42,120 nucleotides of DNA. It comes from JACVRM01 sp046262315. Lineage in GTDB: Bacteria; Actinomycetota; Thermoleophilia; Gaiellales; Gaiellaceae. The translations under genes were made by a program, and so were the position numbers. The notes under the pieces were generated by a model. The model was not told the DNA's origin. It searched no databases and saw nothing but the letters and a program-made list of their open reading frames with translations. Numbering within the stretch: position 1 is the first letter of the stretch; each line of letters begins with the position of its first letter. This document shows positions 30,473 to 37,785 of the stretch, in pieces. The DNA is taken from the NCBI GenBank assembly GCA_046262315.1, contig JBHEMZ010000108.1:1-42120 (forward strand), written 5' to 3'.

Positions 30473-31816
30473 ATGCCTGACAGCTTCGACGTGGTCGTGC
30501 TCGGCGCAGGCCCCGCCGGCGAGGCAGCCGTGAACACACTGCTGCGCGGCGAGGCGAAGGTGGCCATGGTCGAGCGGGAGCTCGTCGGGGGCGAGTGCTC
30601 GTTCTGGGCGTGCATTCCCACGAAGACGCTGCTCCGGCCACCCGAGGTGCTCGGCGAGAGCAGGCGCACGGCCGGCGCCTCCGTGGTCGAGCTCGACTTC
30701 GCCGAGCTGGCCGAGTACCGCGACTACATGGTCACCGACTACGACGACTCGAACCGGGTGAAGAGCTACCGCGACCGCGGCGTGGAGGTCGTGAAGGGCG
30801 AGGGTCGGCTGGACGGCCCCGGCCGCGTCCAAGTCGGCGACCGCGTGCTCGAGGCGGAGCACGTCATCGTCGGCACGGGCTCCGACCCTGTCGTGCCGCC
30901 GCTCGCCGGGCTCGCGGACGCCGGCTACTGGACGAACCGCGAGGCGACCGCGCTCAAGGAGATTCCGCGCAGCGCCGTGATCGTCGGCGGGGGGCCTGTC
31001 GGGATCGAGCTCGCCCAGTTCCTGTCTCGCTTCGGGTGCGAGGTCACGGTCATCCACAAGCCCGACCGGCTGGTGAATCGCGAGGATCCGCACCTCTGCG
31101 GTCTCCTCCGCGACCAGCTCGAGGAGGACGGGATCGCGGTGAGGACCGGCGTCAGCGCCACGAGCGTTCGCCGCGCGGGCGGCAACCGCGTGGTCACGCT
31201 CTCCGACGGCGCGGAGGTGCGCGGCGAGCAGCTGATCGTCGCCATCGGCCGGCGCCCGCGGACTGCCGGGATCGGCCTCGAAACGGTCGGCGTTGACGCG
31301 AACGCTCGCATCGCCGTCGACGAGCGCTGCTCCGCGGGCGAGCGCCTGTGGGCGATCGGCGACGTGACCGGCGTGGCCATGTTCACTCACAACGGCAAGT
31401 ACCAAGCGCGCGTCGCGGTCGCGAACATCCTCGGCGAGGAGCGCCGCACCGACTACCGGGCGATACCCCGCGTGGTGTTCACGAATCCGGAGATCGCGGC
31501 GGTCGGGCTCACCGAGCGGGCGGCGCGTGAGCAGGGAATCGATGCGGCGAGCGCCGTGATCGAGCTCCCCATGTCGATCGCGCGGCCCCATACCTACGAG
31601 CGGGACCCGCGCGGCACGCTCGGCGTCGTTGTCGACCGCGAGCGGGACGTGCTGGTCGGTGCGTGGGCGGTGGCGCCGCTCGCGAGCGAGTGGATCCACC
31701 AGGCCGTGCTCGCGATCCGGGCCGAGGTGCCGCTCGACGTCCTGCGCGACACGGTGGCGCAATTCCCCTCGTACAGCGAGGCCTACCTGAGCGCTCTGCG
31801 CGAGCTGTCGGGCTAG
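30473..31816 (+). CDS. FAD-dependent pyridine nucleotide-disulfide oxidoreductase
   Basis: 447 aa. FAD-binding GAGPAG (11-16), redox-active Cys42-x4-Cys47 (GGECSFWACIPTKTLLRP), NAD(P)-binding VGGGPVGIELAQFLSRFG, and GDVTGVAMFTHNGKYQARVAVANI. The C-terminal dimer domain ends QFPSYSEAYLSAL; the usual His-x4-Glu (HPTxSE) appears here as QFPSYSE, so the acid-base His is missing. This is the mercuric-reductase-like family, not classical lipoamide dehydrogenase. A Shine-Dalgarno (GGAAGGA) precedes the ATG. Confidence 0.88.
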   Translation: MPDSFDVVVLGAGPAGEAAVNTLLRGEAKVAMVERELVGGECSFWACIPTKTLLRPPEVLGESRRTAGASVVELDFAELAEYRDYMVTDYDDSNRVKSYRDRGVEVVKGEGRLDGPGRVQVGDRVLEAEHVIVGTGSDPVVPPLAGLADAGYWTNREATALKEIPRSAVIVGGGPVGIELAQFLSRFGCEVTVIHKPDRLVNREDPHLCGLLRDQLEEDGIAVRTGVSATSVRRAGGNRVVTLSDGAEVRGEQLIVAIGRRPRTAGIGLETVGVDANARIAVDERCSAGERLWAIGDVTGVAMFTHNGKYQARVAVANILGEERRTDYRAIPRVVFTNPEIAAVGLTERAAREQGIDAASAVIELPMSIARPHTYERDPRGTLGVVVDRERDVLVGAWAVAPLASEWIHQAVLAIRAEVPLDVLRDTVAQFPSYSEAYLSALRELSG

Positions 31817-31891
31817 AGCTCGCCGCCAAGCTTGCTGTGGATGAAACGTCACACCTTTGCCACCAAGGACACGTCCCCGCGGGACGCGTTT

Positions 31892-31906
31892 CAGGGACAG
31901 TCCCTG
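31892..31906 (+). repeat. Dispersed palindrome CAGGGACAGTCCCTG
   Basis: Perfect 15-base palindrome around a central A, near a second hairpin CGTCCCC/GGGACG at 31872-31885. No gene is visible in 31817-32009. Confidence 0.7.
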
Positions 31907-32009
31907 CAAGTGGCCCGCGCGGACATGGCCGGTGAAGACGTTACTTTCGCTGCGTCTTTACCGCCCGAGCGCGGGGAATCCAGGCCGGAAATGGACGGAG
32001 GGGAATGTC

Positions 32010-32234
32010 GTGCCGAGTAAGAAGGCGATCGTCAAGAACGAAAGCAGTACGAGACGCTGATGGAGAAGGGCATGTCGAAGGAGCGCGCGGGAAAGATCGC
32101 CAACTCCCCGGGCGCGCCCAGCCGTGGCGGGAAAAAAGTCCGGTTCGGACTCAAGCACGAAGCAAGGAGGAACGACCGCGCAGAAGAAGGCGACGGACCG
32201 CAAGGGCGGCAAAGCGGCGGCGAAGGAAAGTTAA
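32010..32234 (+). pseudogene. DUF7218-type small protein gene with two compensating frameshifts
   Basis: The intended protein reads MPSKKAIVKNE(K)QYETLMEKGMSKERAGKIANSPGAPSRGGKK, then SGSDSSTKQGGTTAQKK..., ending KAAAKES, matching a small basic family with the GMSKERAxxIANxPGASxRGGKK motif. In this sequence an A is missing in GAAAGC at 32040-32044 (four expected, three seen), and an extra A is present in the six-A run at 32132-32137 (five expected). The two shifts cancel. A GGAGGGG Shine-Dalgarno precedes GTG 32010. The homopolymer position makes an assembly error as likely as true decay. Confidence 0.65.
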
Positions 32235-32629
32235 GCGGTCGCCGTCGGGTCGACTGTCAAGACACCCTCTTCGACCGTTCCCAGCAGCTTCACCTGCTCT
32301 GCCCAGCGCACCTGTCCAGCCCTCTCGAGGTCGAAGCCGGCGAGGTCGAGCCCGGCGACCTCGACCGATTCGCCTGCGCACTGCGGCGGGTACGACTCGG
32401 CGAGCGCATCGCACAGCCGCGTGTGCTTCCCGTCGGCGACCAGCGCACCGCGCACGAGCAGCGGGCCGTCGAGCTCCGAGCGGAGCGCCTGGGCGACCGT
32501 CAGCCCAGGGCCTATCGGCGTACCCGCGGCCGGCGGCGCCGGTGTTGTCTTCACCGCATCGTCGCCGTCACTCCCACCGCATCCGGCCAGGAGTGCGGCA
32601 AGCGCAAGTACGTGGACGTGAGTCTTCAC
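32231..32629 (-). CDS. Small lipoprotein
   Basis: 132 aa with a lipoprotein signal (VKTHVHVLALAALLAGCGG, lipobox LLAGC). The mature part (GPGLTVAQALRSELDGPLLVRGALVADGKHTRLCDALAESYPPQCAGES...) resembles a small extracellular beta domain with two cysteines; I do not recognise the family. Start GTG 32629, with ATG 32638 as an alternative. Its 3' end touches the broken DUF7218 gene; the tRNA-Cys lies upstream. Confidence 0.75.
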   Translation of the reverse strand: MKTHVHVLALAALLAGCGGSDGDDAVKTTPAPPAAGTPIGPGLTVAQALRSELDGPLLVRGALVADGKHTRLCDALAESYPPQCAGESVEVAGLDLAGFDLERAGQVRWAEQVKLLGTVEEGVLTVDPTATA

Positions 32630-32670
32630 GCCGTGCATACGCCGCCGCTGCGAGCGCACGTCACCACGAG

Positions 32671-32741
32671 AGGCGCCGACCGGAGTCGAACCGGTGTGCG
32701 CGGCTTTGCAGGCCGCTGCCTAACCACTCGGCCACGGCGCC
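32671..32741 (-). tRNA. tRNA-Cys (GCA)
   Basis: Minus strand: acceptor stem GGCGCCG/CGGCGCC, D-arm GCCGAGTGGTTAGGC, anticodon loop CTGCAAA with anticodon GCA, T-arm CCGGTTCGACTCCGG, discriminator U73 (the Cys identity base). CCA is not encoded. 71 bases. Confidence 0.96.
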
Positions 32742-32812
32742 CGAGCGAACACTCATCGTAGCCGGCTGTCCGCGAGGAATAGGGACAACGTCCGGCGGGT
32801 ACCTGAGAGCGT

Positions 32813-33466
32813 GTGAGGCAGGACAGCCTGTTCGCCACCGGCGACACGAAGGGCACCGCAGCCGAGTTTCTTCCCGACGACCTGACCTTGCCGAAGCTTC
32901 GTGAGGCGGCGGCCGGCTGCCGCGCCTGCGACCTCTACAAGACCGGCACGCAGACCGTCTTCGGCGAAGGACGGCAGAAGTCGGACGTCATGTTCGTCGG
33001 GGAGCAGCCGGGTGACCAGGAGGACGTCCAGGGGCGCCCTTTCGTCGGCCCGGCCGGCAACCTGCTCGACAAGGCCATGGAGGAGGCGGGGGTCGACCGC
33101 TCGCTCGCCTACGTCACGAACGTCGTCAAACACTTCAAGTGGCAGGCGCGCGGCAAGCGGCGGATCCACCAGAAGCCGAACGCGGCAGAGACTGCCGCGT
33201 GCAGACCGTGGCTCGAAGCCGAGCTCGCAGTCGTCAAGCCGCGCGTCCTCGTCTGCCTCGGCGCAACCGCCGCACAGGCCCTGCTCGGCCGCCAGTTCCG
33301 CGTCACGCAGCAGCGCGGGCAGCTCGTCGAGTCGCCGCTGGCGCCGACCGTGATCGCGACCATCCACCCCTCCGCGATCCTGCGCGCCGACGACGCTGAC
33401 CGCGAGCGCGAGTACGCGGGGCTCGTGGACGACCTACGCACGGTCGCCCGCCTCATCACCGGTTGA
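32813..33466 (+). CDS. udgX: UdgX-type uracil-DNA glycosylase
   Basis: 217 aa Fe-S uracil-DNA glycosylase of the UdgX family, which forms a stable covalent complex with uracil-containing DNA. Motif A reads GEQPGDQEDVQGRPFVGPAG (63-82); the UdgX-specific KRRIH insert is present (115-119, His119 equivalent to the crosslinking His109 of M. smegmatis); motif B is HPSAIL (185-190). Fe-S ligand candidates are Cys36, Cys39, Cys130 and the VVKH107 histidine position. The start is GTG. It overlaps the convergent membrane gene by 33 bases. Confidence 0.93.
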   Translation: MRQDSLFATGDTKGTAAEFLPDDLTLPKLREAAAGCRACDLYKTGTQTVFGEGRQKSDVMFVGEQPGDQEDVQGRPFVGPAGNLLDKAMEEAGVDRSLAYVTNVVKHFKWQARGKRRIHQKPNAAETAACRPWLEAELAVVKPRVLVCLGATAAQALLGRQFRVTQQRGQLVESPLAPTVIATIHPSAILRADDADREREYAGLVDDLRTVARLITG

Positions 33467-34351
33467 TTCCAGCCGACGCGTACCGAGCCAGTAGACCGCC
33501 GCCGCGGACGCGAGCAGGACCGCCCACGCAGGCGTCAGCGACGGCCGCAGGAACGACGGCAGCCGCTCATCCGTCCAGCCCCGCTTGACGACCTGCTCGA
33601 GCCAGAAGTCCTGCGCGGCGTTCAGCAGCCCGTACGCGAGCAGGAACGCAACCGCCAGCGCCAGTGCGCGACGAAGCCGAGCGCTGTGCAGAACCGGCAC
33701 GGCCCGCGAGAGCACAAGCGCCGCCAGAGCAAAGAGCGTCCCGTCGAAGCCGTGGTGGCGTCCGAGGTGCACCGCGCGCAGCCCCGGATCGCCCGGCTCC
33801 GGGCTCGGCTCGTCCCCGAGGAAGACGGCGTCGAGCACCGGCACGTCCGAGACCGAGACGCCGAGCTCGGCGAGGATCCACGGGGTCGACGCCGCGACCA
33901 GCAGGGCCGCGGCCGCAAGTCGCAACCGGTCGAGACGCATGCGACCGAGTGAGCCCGCTCCCGCGCGCGCGACCGCCAGCAGCGTCAGGCCCAGCACGAG
34001 CGCGACACCGAGCGCAGGCACCGCGTTGACAGGCTTGGCGTCCAGGTCGGCCTGATCCACCACACCCGGGATGGCGACGACCAAGCAGAGCACGACACTC
34101 GCCGCAGCGAACGCTTGTAACAGTCTGTTACTTCCTACGTCGAGCACGATCAGAAGCACCGCCAGCGCAGCGAGGGCGAACGGAAAGTTGAGGAACACGA
34201 GCGCCCGTCCGAGCCCGCCCGCCAAGCCGGTGTCGTCCACGTGGTAGAGCCGCTCCGGTGGGACTCTGGCGTACGTCACGACCGTCGCGGCGGCCACGGC
34301 ACCGTAGAGGCCCCAGACGATCAGCACCTCTGCGAGACCGGTGCGCCTCAC
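33434..34351 (-). CDS. Multi-pass membrane protein, end of MoxR-DUF58 cluster
   Basis: 305 aa, about eight hydrophobic segments (AEVLIVWGLYGAVAAATVVTY, ALVFLNFPFALAALAVLLIV, LGVALVLGLTLLAVAR, ... ALALAVAFLLAYGLL, LTPAWAVLLASAAAVYWLG). Polar loops hold YHVDDTGLAGG and SVSDVPVLDAVFLGDEPSPEPGDPGLRAVHLGRHHGFDG. No family recognised. GTG start overlaps the upstream gene as GTGA, so it is cotranslated. Confidence 0.8.
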   Translation of the reverse strand: MRRTGLAEVLIVWGLYGAVAAATVVTYARVPPERLYHVDDTGLAGGLGRALVFLNFPFALAALAVLLIVLDVGSNRLLQAFAAASVVLCLVVAIPGVVDQADLDAKPVNAVPALGVALVLGLTLLAVARAGAGSLGRMRLDRLRLAAAALLVAASTPWILAELGVSVSDVPVLDAVFLGDEPSPEPGDPGLRAVHLGRHHGFDGTLFALAALVLSRAVPVLHSARLRRALALAVAFLLAYGLLNAAQDFWLEQVVKRGWTDERLPSFLRPSLTPAWAVLLASAAAVYWLGTRRLESTGDEAGDRA

Positions 34352-34836
34352 CGCCGGGCGAGACTCATCACGAGCGCTAGCACGCCCGCGGTCGCCGCCA
34401 CGCCGACGACCTGCACCCAGAGGCCGCCCGGCGGCTCCACCGCCGCGACCCCGAGCAGCAGCGCGCCGAGCACTACCGAGCCGACCACGAGACCGACGAG
34501 TGTGCCGAGCCGGCGAGCGATGAGGTCGCCGCCCTCGGTCACGGCCGTACGGAGCTCGGCGGCGAGGAACGCCAGTTCCGCGAGCAGCAACAGGCCCGCG
34601 CCCCAGACGACGACACGCGTGTCGAGCTCGTGCCCGAGCTCGTCCGCGGCGATCCCGAACTCGAGCGCGAGCGTGGCGAGCGCGACACCGGCCACAGGCA
34701 CGAACCCGGTCGCCATGCCCACCAGCAGGAACAGCACTCCGCCCGCGCCCAACCCCCAGAGCGGCGCGGCCGGACCGTCGGTCGCGAGCGCCGGATATGC
34801 GACGAGCGCCAGGGCGAGCGCGAACGCCGCCGCCAT
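34348..34836 (-). CDS. Membrane protein, MoxR-DUF58 cluster
   Basis: 162 aa, helical (AFALALALVAYPALA, LGAGGVLFLLVGMATGFVPVAGVALATLALEFG, VVWGAGLLLLAELAFLAAEL, LGTLVGLVVGSVVLGALLLGV, VVGVAATAGVLALVMSL). It starts five bases after the DUF58 stop and overlaps the next gene by four bases. Function unknown, likely part of the same membrane complex or cell-envelope process. Confidence 0.78.
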   Translation of the reverse strand: MAAAFALALALVAYPALATDGPAAPLWGLGAGGVLFLLVGMATGFVPVAGVALATLALEFGIAADELGHELDTRVVVWGAGLLLLAELAFLAAELRTAVTEGGDLIARRLGTLVGLVVGSVVLGALLLGVAAVEPPGGLWVQVVGVAATAGVLALVMSLARR

Positions 34837-34841
34837 GACGC

Positions 34842-36116
34842 CTAGCCGCGCGCGTGCCTCGCGAAGCGCCTGAATGACTCCGCCTCCTCGAGCCCACGGG
34901 CGAGCGGCACGCCTTCCCGCCACTCCACGACCGCCACGCCGGCGCGGGCAAACCGCGCGCGCAGCGCCTCCCGGCTGAGCTGCCACAGTCGGTGCGCCAG
35001 CAGATCCGTCTCCTCCTCGCCGGGCGGCGCGAACGGCACCGGGGAGACCTCCACGACCACGAGGTCGTACCCGCGCGCGCGAAGGTCGAGCAGCGCCTTG
35101 AGCGCCCGTTCGTCGAGCAGCGGCGTCAGGGCGACCACGAGCGACTGCGGCGGCAGCGTCCTGGCCGGGATCACGTCGATGTCCTTCCAGGCGTAGTTCT
35201 CGATGATCTCCGTATCGAGCAGCGCGTCCACGATGCGGTAGCGCTGCACGATCCCCGACCCCGGCAGGAACCAGCGCAGCACGCCGCCGAAGCCGATCAG
35301 CCCGACGCGATCGCGCTGCTCGAGGTACTCGCTGGCGAGCGACGCAGCCGCGCGCACGGCCAAGTCGAGGGTGCTCCCCCCGACCCGCCGCGCCTCCACA
35401 AACGTGTCGAGGAAGAGCACGACGTCGGTGTTTCGCTCCGGATGGTGCTCGTTCACCCACAGCTCGCGTCGCCGGGCGCTCGCACGCCAGTTGATGCGCC
35501 GCACTCGATCCCCCCAGGCGAACGGGCGCAGGTCGGCGAACTCGATTCCCTCGCCCTTGCGCCGCGAGACCTCGTTGCCCGCGAACACCTGCGTGTCACG
35601 CGGGCGCAGCAGGTTCCGCAGTGCCTCCTCGCGCGGATAGACCTTCAGCGACAGCCGCTCCTCCCAGCGCCGCTCGAAGCGGAAGAAGCCGAAGCGCTCG
35701 CGTGCGCGAGCGTGCAGGTCCCCCACGACGTACCCACCCCAGCGCTCGCACCGCACGACGAAGCGCACCTCGCGCTCGCCCTCGCGCAGCCCGAACGCGG
35801 CGGGGTTCCTCGTCCCCTCGGCGACCGCCAGGCCGTCCGGTAGGTCGAGAAAGAGCTCCACGTGCTCCACCCCGCCGGAAGCGCGCACCTCCACCTCAAG
35901 CGCGATCTCGTCCCCCTCGAGCACGCGGTCGCGCTGAAGCTCGGCGCGGACGCGCAGATCCGGCTCACGGGCGGTCGAGAGGCCGAGTGCGAGCGCGAGC
36001 CAGAACGGCGCGGAGACGACGACGAGCTCGGGACGATGGACGACCAGGGCCCCCAGCAGGCCGAACGCGGCGAGCGCCGCGTACGTCGCCAACTTCGGAG
36101 AGGCGCTCCTAGTCAC
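34842..36116 (-). CDS. DUF58-domain protein
   Basis: 424 aa. N-terminal membrane helices (about 8-45: LATYAALAAFGLLGALVVHRPELVVVSAPFWLALALGLS), then a beta sandwich (REPDLRVRAELQRDRVLEGDEIALEVEV) and the DUF58 core GIEFADLRPFAWGDRVRRINWRASARRRELWVNEHHPERNTDVVLFLDTF, a vWA-like fold with a DxFxE motif. DUF58 proteins act with MoxR ATPases. The start at GTG 36116 gives an 8-base overlap with moxR. Confidence 0.9.
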   Translation of the reverse strand: MTRSASPKLATYAALAAFGLLGALVVHRPELVVVSAPFWLALALGLSTAREPDLRVRAELQRDRVLEGDEIALEVEVRASGGVEHVELFLDLPDGLAVAEGTRNPAAFGLREGEREVRFVVRCERWGGYVVGDLHARARERFGFFRFERRWEERLSLKVYPREEALRNLLRPRDTQVFAGNEVSRRKGEGIEFADLRPFAWGDRVRRINWRASARRRELWVNEHHPERNTDVVLFLDTFVEARRVGGSTLDLAVRAAASLASEYLEQRDRVGLIGFGGVLRWFLPGSGIVQRYRIVDALLDTEIIENYAWKDIDVIPARTLPPQSLVVALTPLLDERALKALLDLRARGYDLVVVEVSPVPFAPPGEEETDLLAHRLWQLSREALRARFARAGVAVVEWREGVPLARGLEEAESFRRFARHARG

Positions 36117-37101
36117 GCGCCGGCGCGTCCTCGGCCGGCGGCGTCGGCACCGAGTCGAGCACCTCGCGCACGACATCGTCGCCGCTGACGCGCTGCACCC
36201 ACAGCTCCGGGCGGAGCATGATGCGATGCGCGAGGGCCGGCGTCGCCACCGATTTCACGTCGTCGGGGGTGACGAAGTCGCGCCCGTCGAGTGCAGCCCG
36301 CGCGCGGCCCAGCTTGAGCACGGCGAGCGTTCCGCGCGGGCTCGCGCCCACCTGCACGCGGGAGGTCTCCCGCGTAGCCCGCACGAGGTCGACGATGTAG
36401 CGTCCGACCGTTTCCGAGACGTGCACCTGCTCGACTGCGCGCTGCATCGCGAGCAGGGTCGGCCCGTCCACGACGCGATCCAGCTCGATCTCGTCCGCCT
36501 GCCGCTCCATGCGGCGCTCGAGCATCTGCCACTCGCCGTCACGCGACGGGTAGCCGACGCCGATGCGGACCAGGAAGCGGTCGAGCTGCGCCTCCGGCAG
36601 CGGGTAGGTGCCTTCGTACTCGATTGGGTTCTGCGTCGCAAGCACGAGGAACGGCCGCTCGAGCTGGTGGGTGATGCCTTCGATCGTCGCCTGCCGTTCC
36701 TGCATCGACTCGAGGAGCGCCGCCTGCGTCTTCGGCGGGGCGCGGTTGATCTCGTCGGCGAGCAGCAGGTTGGGGAACACGGGGCCGGGGCGGAACTCGA
36801 AGTCACCCTCGCGCTGGTTGTAGATGGATGAGCCGGTCACGTCCGAAGGCATGAGGTCCGGCGTGAACTGGACGCGGCCGAAGCTCATGCTCGTCGTCTC
36901 CGCGAAGGAGCGCGCGATGAGCGTCTTCGCGAGGCCGGGATAATCCTCGATGAGCACGTGGCCGTCCGCGAGGAGCGCGAGCAGCACGAGCTCGAGCGCC
37001 TCCCGCTTGCCCACCACCGCCCGTTCGACCTCGTCGAGCACGCGGCCGGACAGCGCGGCGATGTCGCCGACACCGACCGCGGGCTGCGCCGCAGCGGTCA
37101 C
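36109..37101 (-). CDS. MoxR-family AAA+ ATPase
   Basis: 330 aa. Walker A variant EDYPGLAKTLIARSFA, FTPDLMPSDVTGSSIYNQ, Walker B LLADEINRAPPKTQAALLESMQE (DEIN), sensor 1 LATQNPIEYEGTYPLPEAQLDRF, sensor 2 SPRGTLAVLKLGRARA. MoxR ATPases are chaperone-like and act with the DUF58/vWA partner. Start GTG 37101 with AGGGG upstream; longer frames are not supported by homology. It is separated by 168 bases from the membrane genes upstream. Confidence 0.94.
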   Translation of the reverse strand: MTAAAQPAVGVGDIAALSGRVLDEVERAVVGKREALELVLLALLADGHVLIEDYPGLAKTLIARSFAETTSMSFGRVQFTPDLMPSDVTGSSIYNQREGDFEFRPGPVFPNLLLADEINRAPPKTQAALLESMQERQATIEGITHQLERPFLVLATQNPIEYEGTYPLPEAQLDRFLVRIGVGYPSRDGEWQMLERRMERQADEIELDRVVDGPTLLAMQRAVEQVHVSETVGRYIVDLVRATRETSRVQVGASPRGTLAVLKLGRARAALDGRDFVTPDDVKSVATPALAHRIMLRPELWVQRVSGDDVVREVLDSVPTPPAEDAPARD

Positions 37102-37269
37102 GGGCGTTGCCCCTTCAGGGTATGCAGCCCCGCGTCCGGGGTCCGGGCGGCAAGCCAGGCTGGAGCACGGGCAGGGGCCATCGCTGAATGGTATGGCCGC
37201 GCCCGAGGAAGACGCATGGCACACTGGTTCGTGCGCCGGAAGTGATGGCCTGTACGGTCAAAAAAGGCA

Positions 37270-37785
37270 CTAGATCCTGTCAAGACCGTCGATCACCTCG
37301 CGCAGCTGGTCGCGTCCGAGGCCCGGGCCGAAGCGCTCGACCGGTGCCGGGCGATCCGGGCGGACGAGCTCCCAGAGCGCAGGCGAAAGCACCGCGCGCG
37401 CCGCTTCCGGCTGGCCGTTTAGGTCGATCCCGCGCCGGGACGCGAGCCGGTGCCCCGCCACCTCGCGCACGCGCCCCCGCAACCGGTGGTGCAGGTCGAA
37501 CGCGCTCGAGGTCCCGAGCGCAACCTCGCGCTCGATCCGCGCGAGCTCCGGTAGACGTTCCACGCGCTCCGAGCGCGGCCGCCTCGCCTCGTCGAAGGAG
37601 GAGGAGCGCGTCGGGTTTGCGGCCCGTGCGCCGCCGACCAGCCACAGCAGCACCATCGCTCCGAGGAGCAGCACGTAGGCCTGCACGGCGAGGTCGCGCT
37701 CCTCGGGCACGATCGTGAGAACCGCGAGCAGCACGATCAGAGCAGCGACGGCCGCCGTCAGGAGGGAGGCGACACGGCCGATCAA
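37270..37785 (-). CDS. Membrane protein upstream of moxR
   Basis: 171 aa. Two N-terminal helices (ASLLTAAVAALIVLLAVLTIV, AVQAYVLLLGAMVLLWLVGG), then a soluble, charged C-terminal part (RPRSERVERLPELARIEREVALGTSSAFDLHHRLRGRVREVAG). TTG start overlapping the DUF4129 stop as TTGA. I do not know the family. After its stop comes a TTTTTT run (37256-37261) without a clear stem. Confidence 0.75.
   Translation of the reverse strand: MIGRVASLLTAAVAALIVLLAVLTIVPEERDLAVQAYVLLLGAMVLLWLVGGARAANPTRSSSFDEARRPRSERVERLPELARIEREVALGTSSAFDLHHRLRGRVREVAGHRLASRRGIDLNGQPEAARAVLSPALWELVRPDRPAPVERFGPGLGRDQLREVIDGLDRI

Noticed and set aside
30266..31909. Minus-strand open frame antisense to the flavoprotein
   Set aside because: No protein features; composition typical of a shadow frame.
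34105..34135. GTAACA-N3-TGTTAC palindrome resembling the sigma-regulon boxes
   Set aside because: It is inside a membrane-protein coding region, differs in sequence, and has no GAC box at the right spacing.
37249..37269. Terminator before moxR (TTTTTT run)
   Set aside because: The T-run is present but no convincing stem precedes it, so I do not call a terminator.
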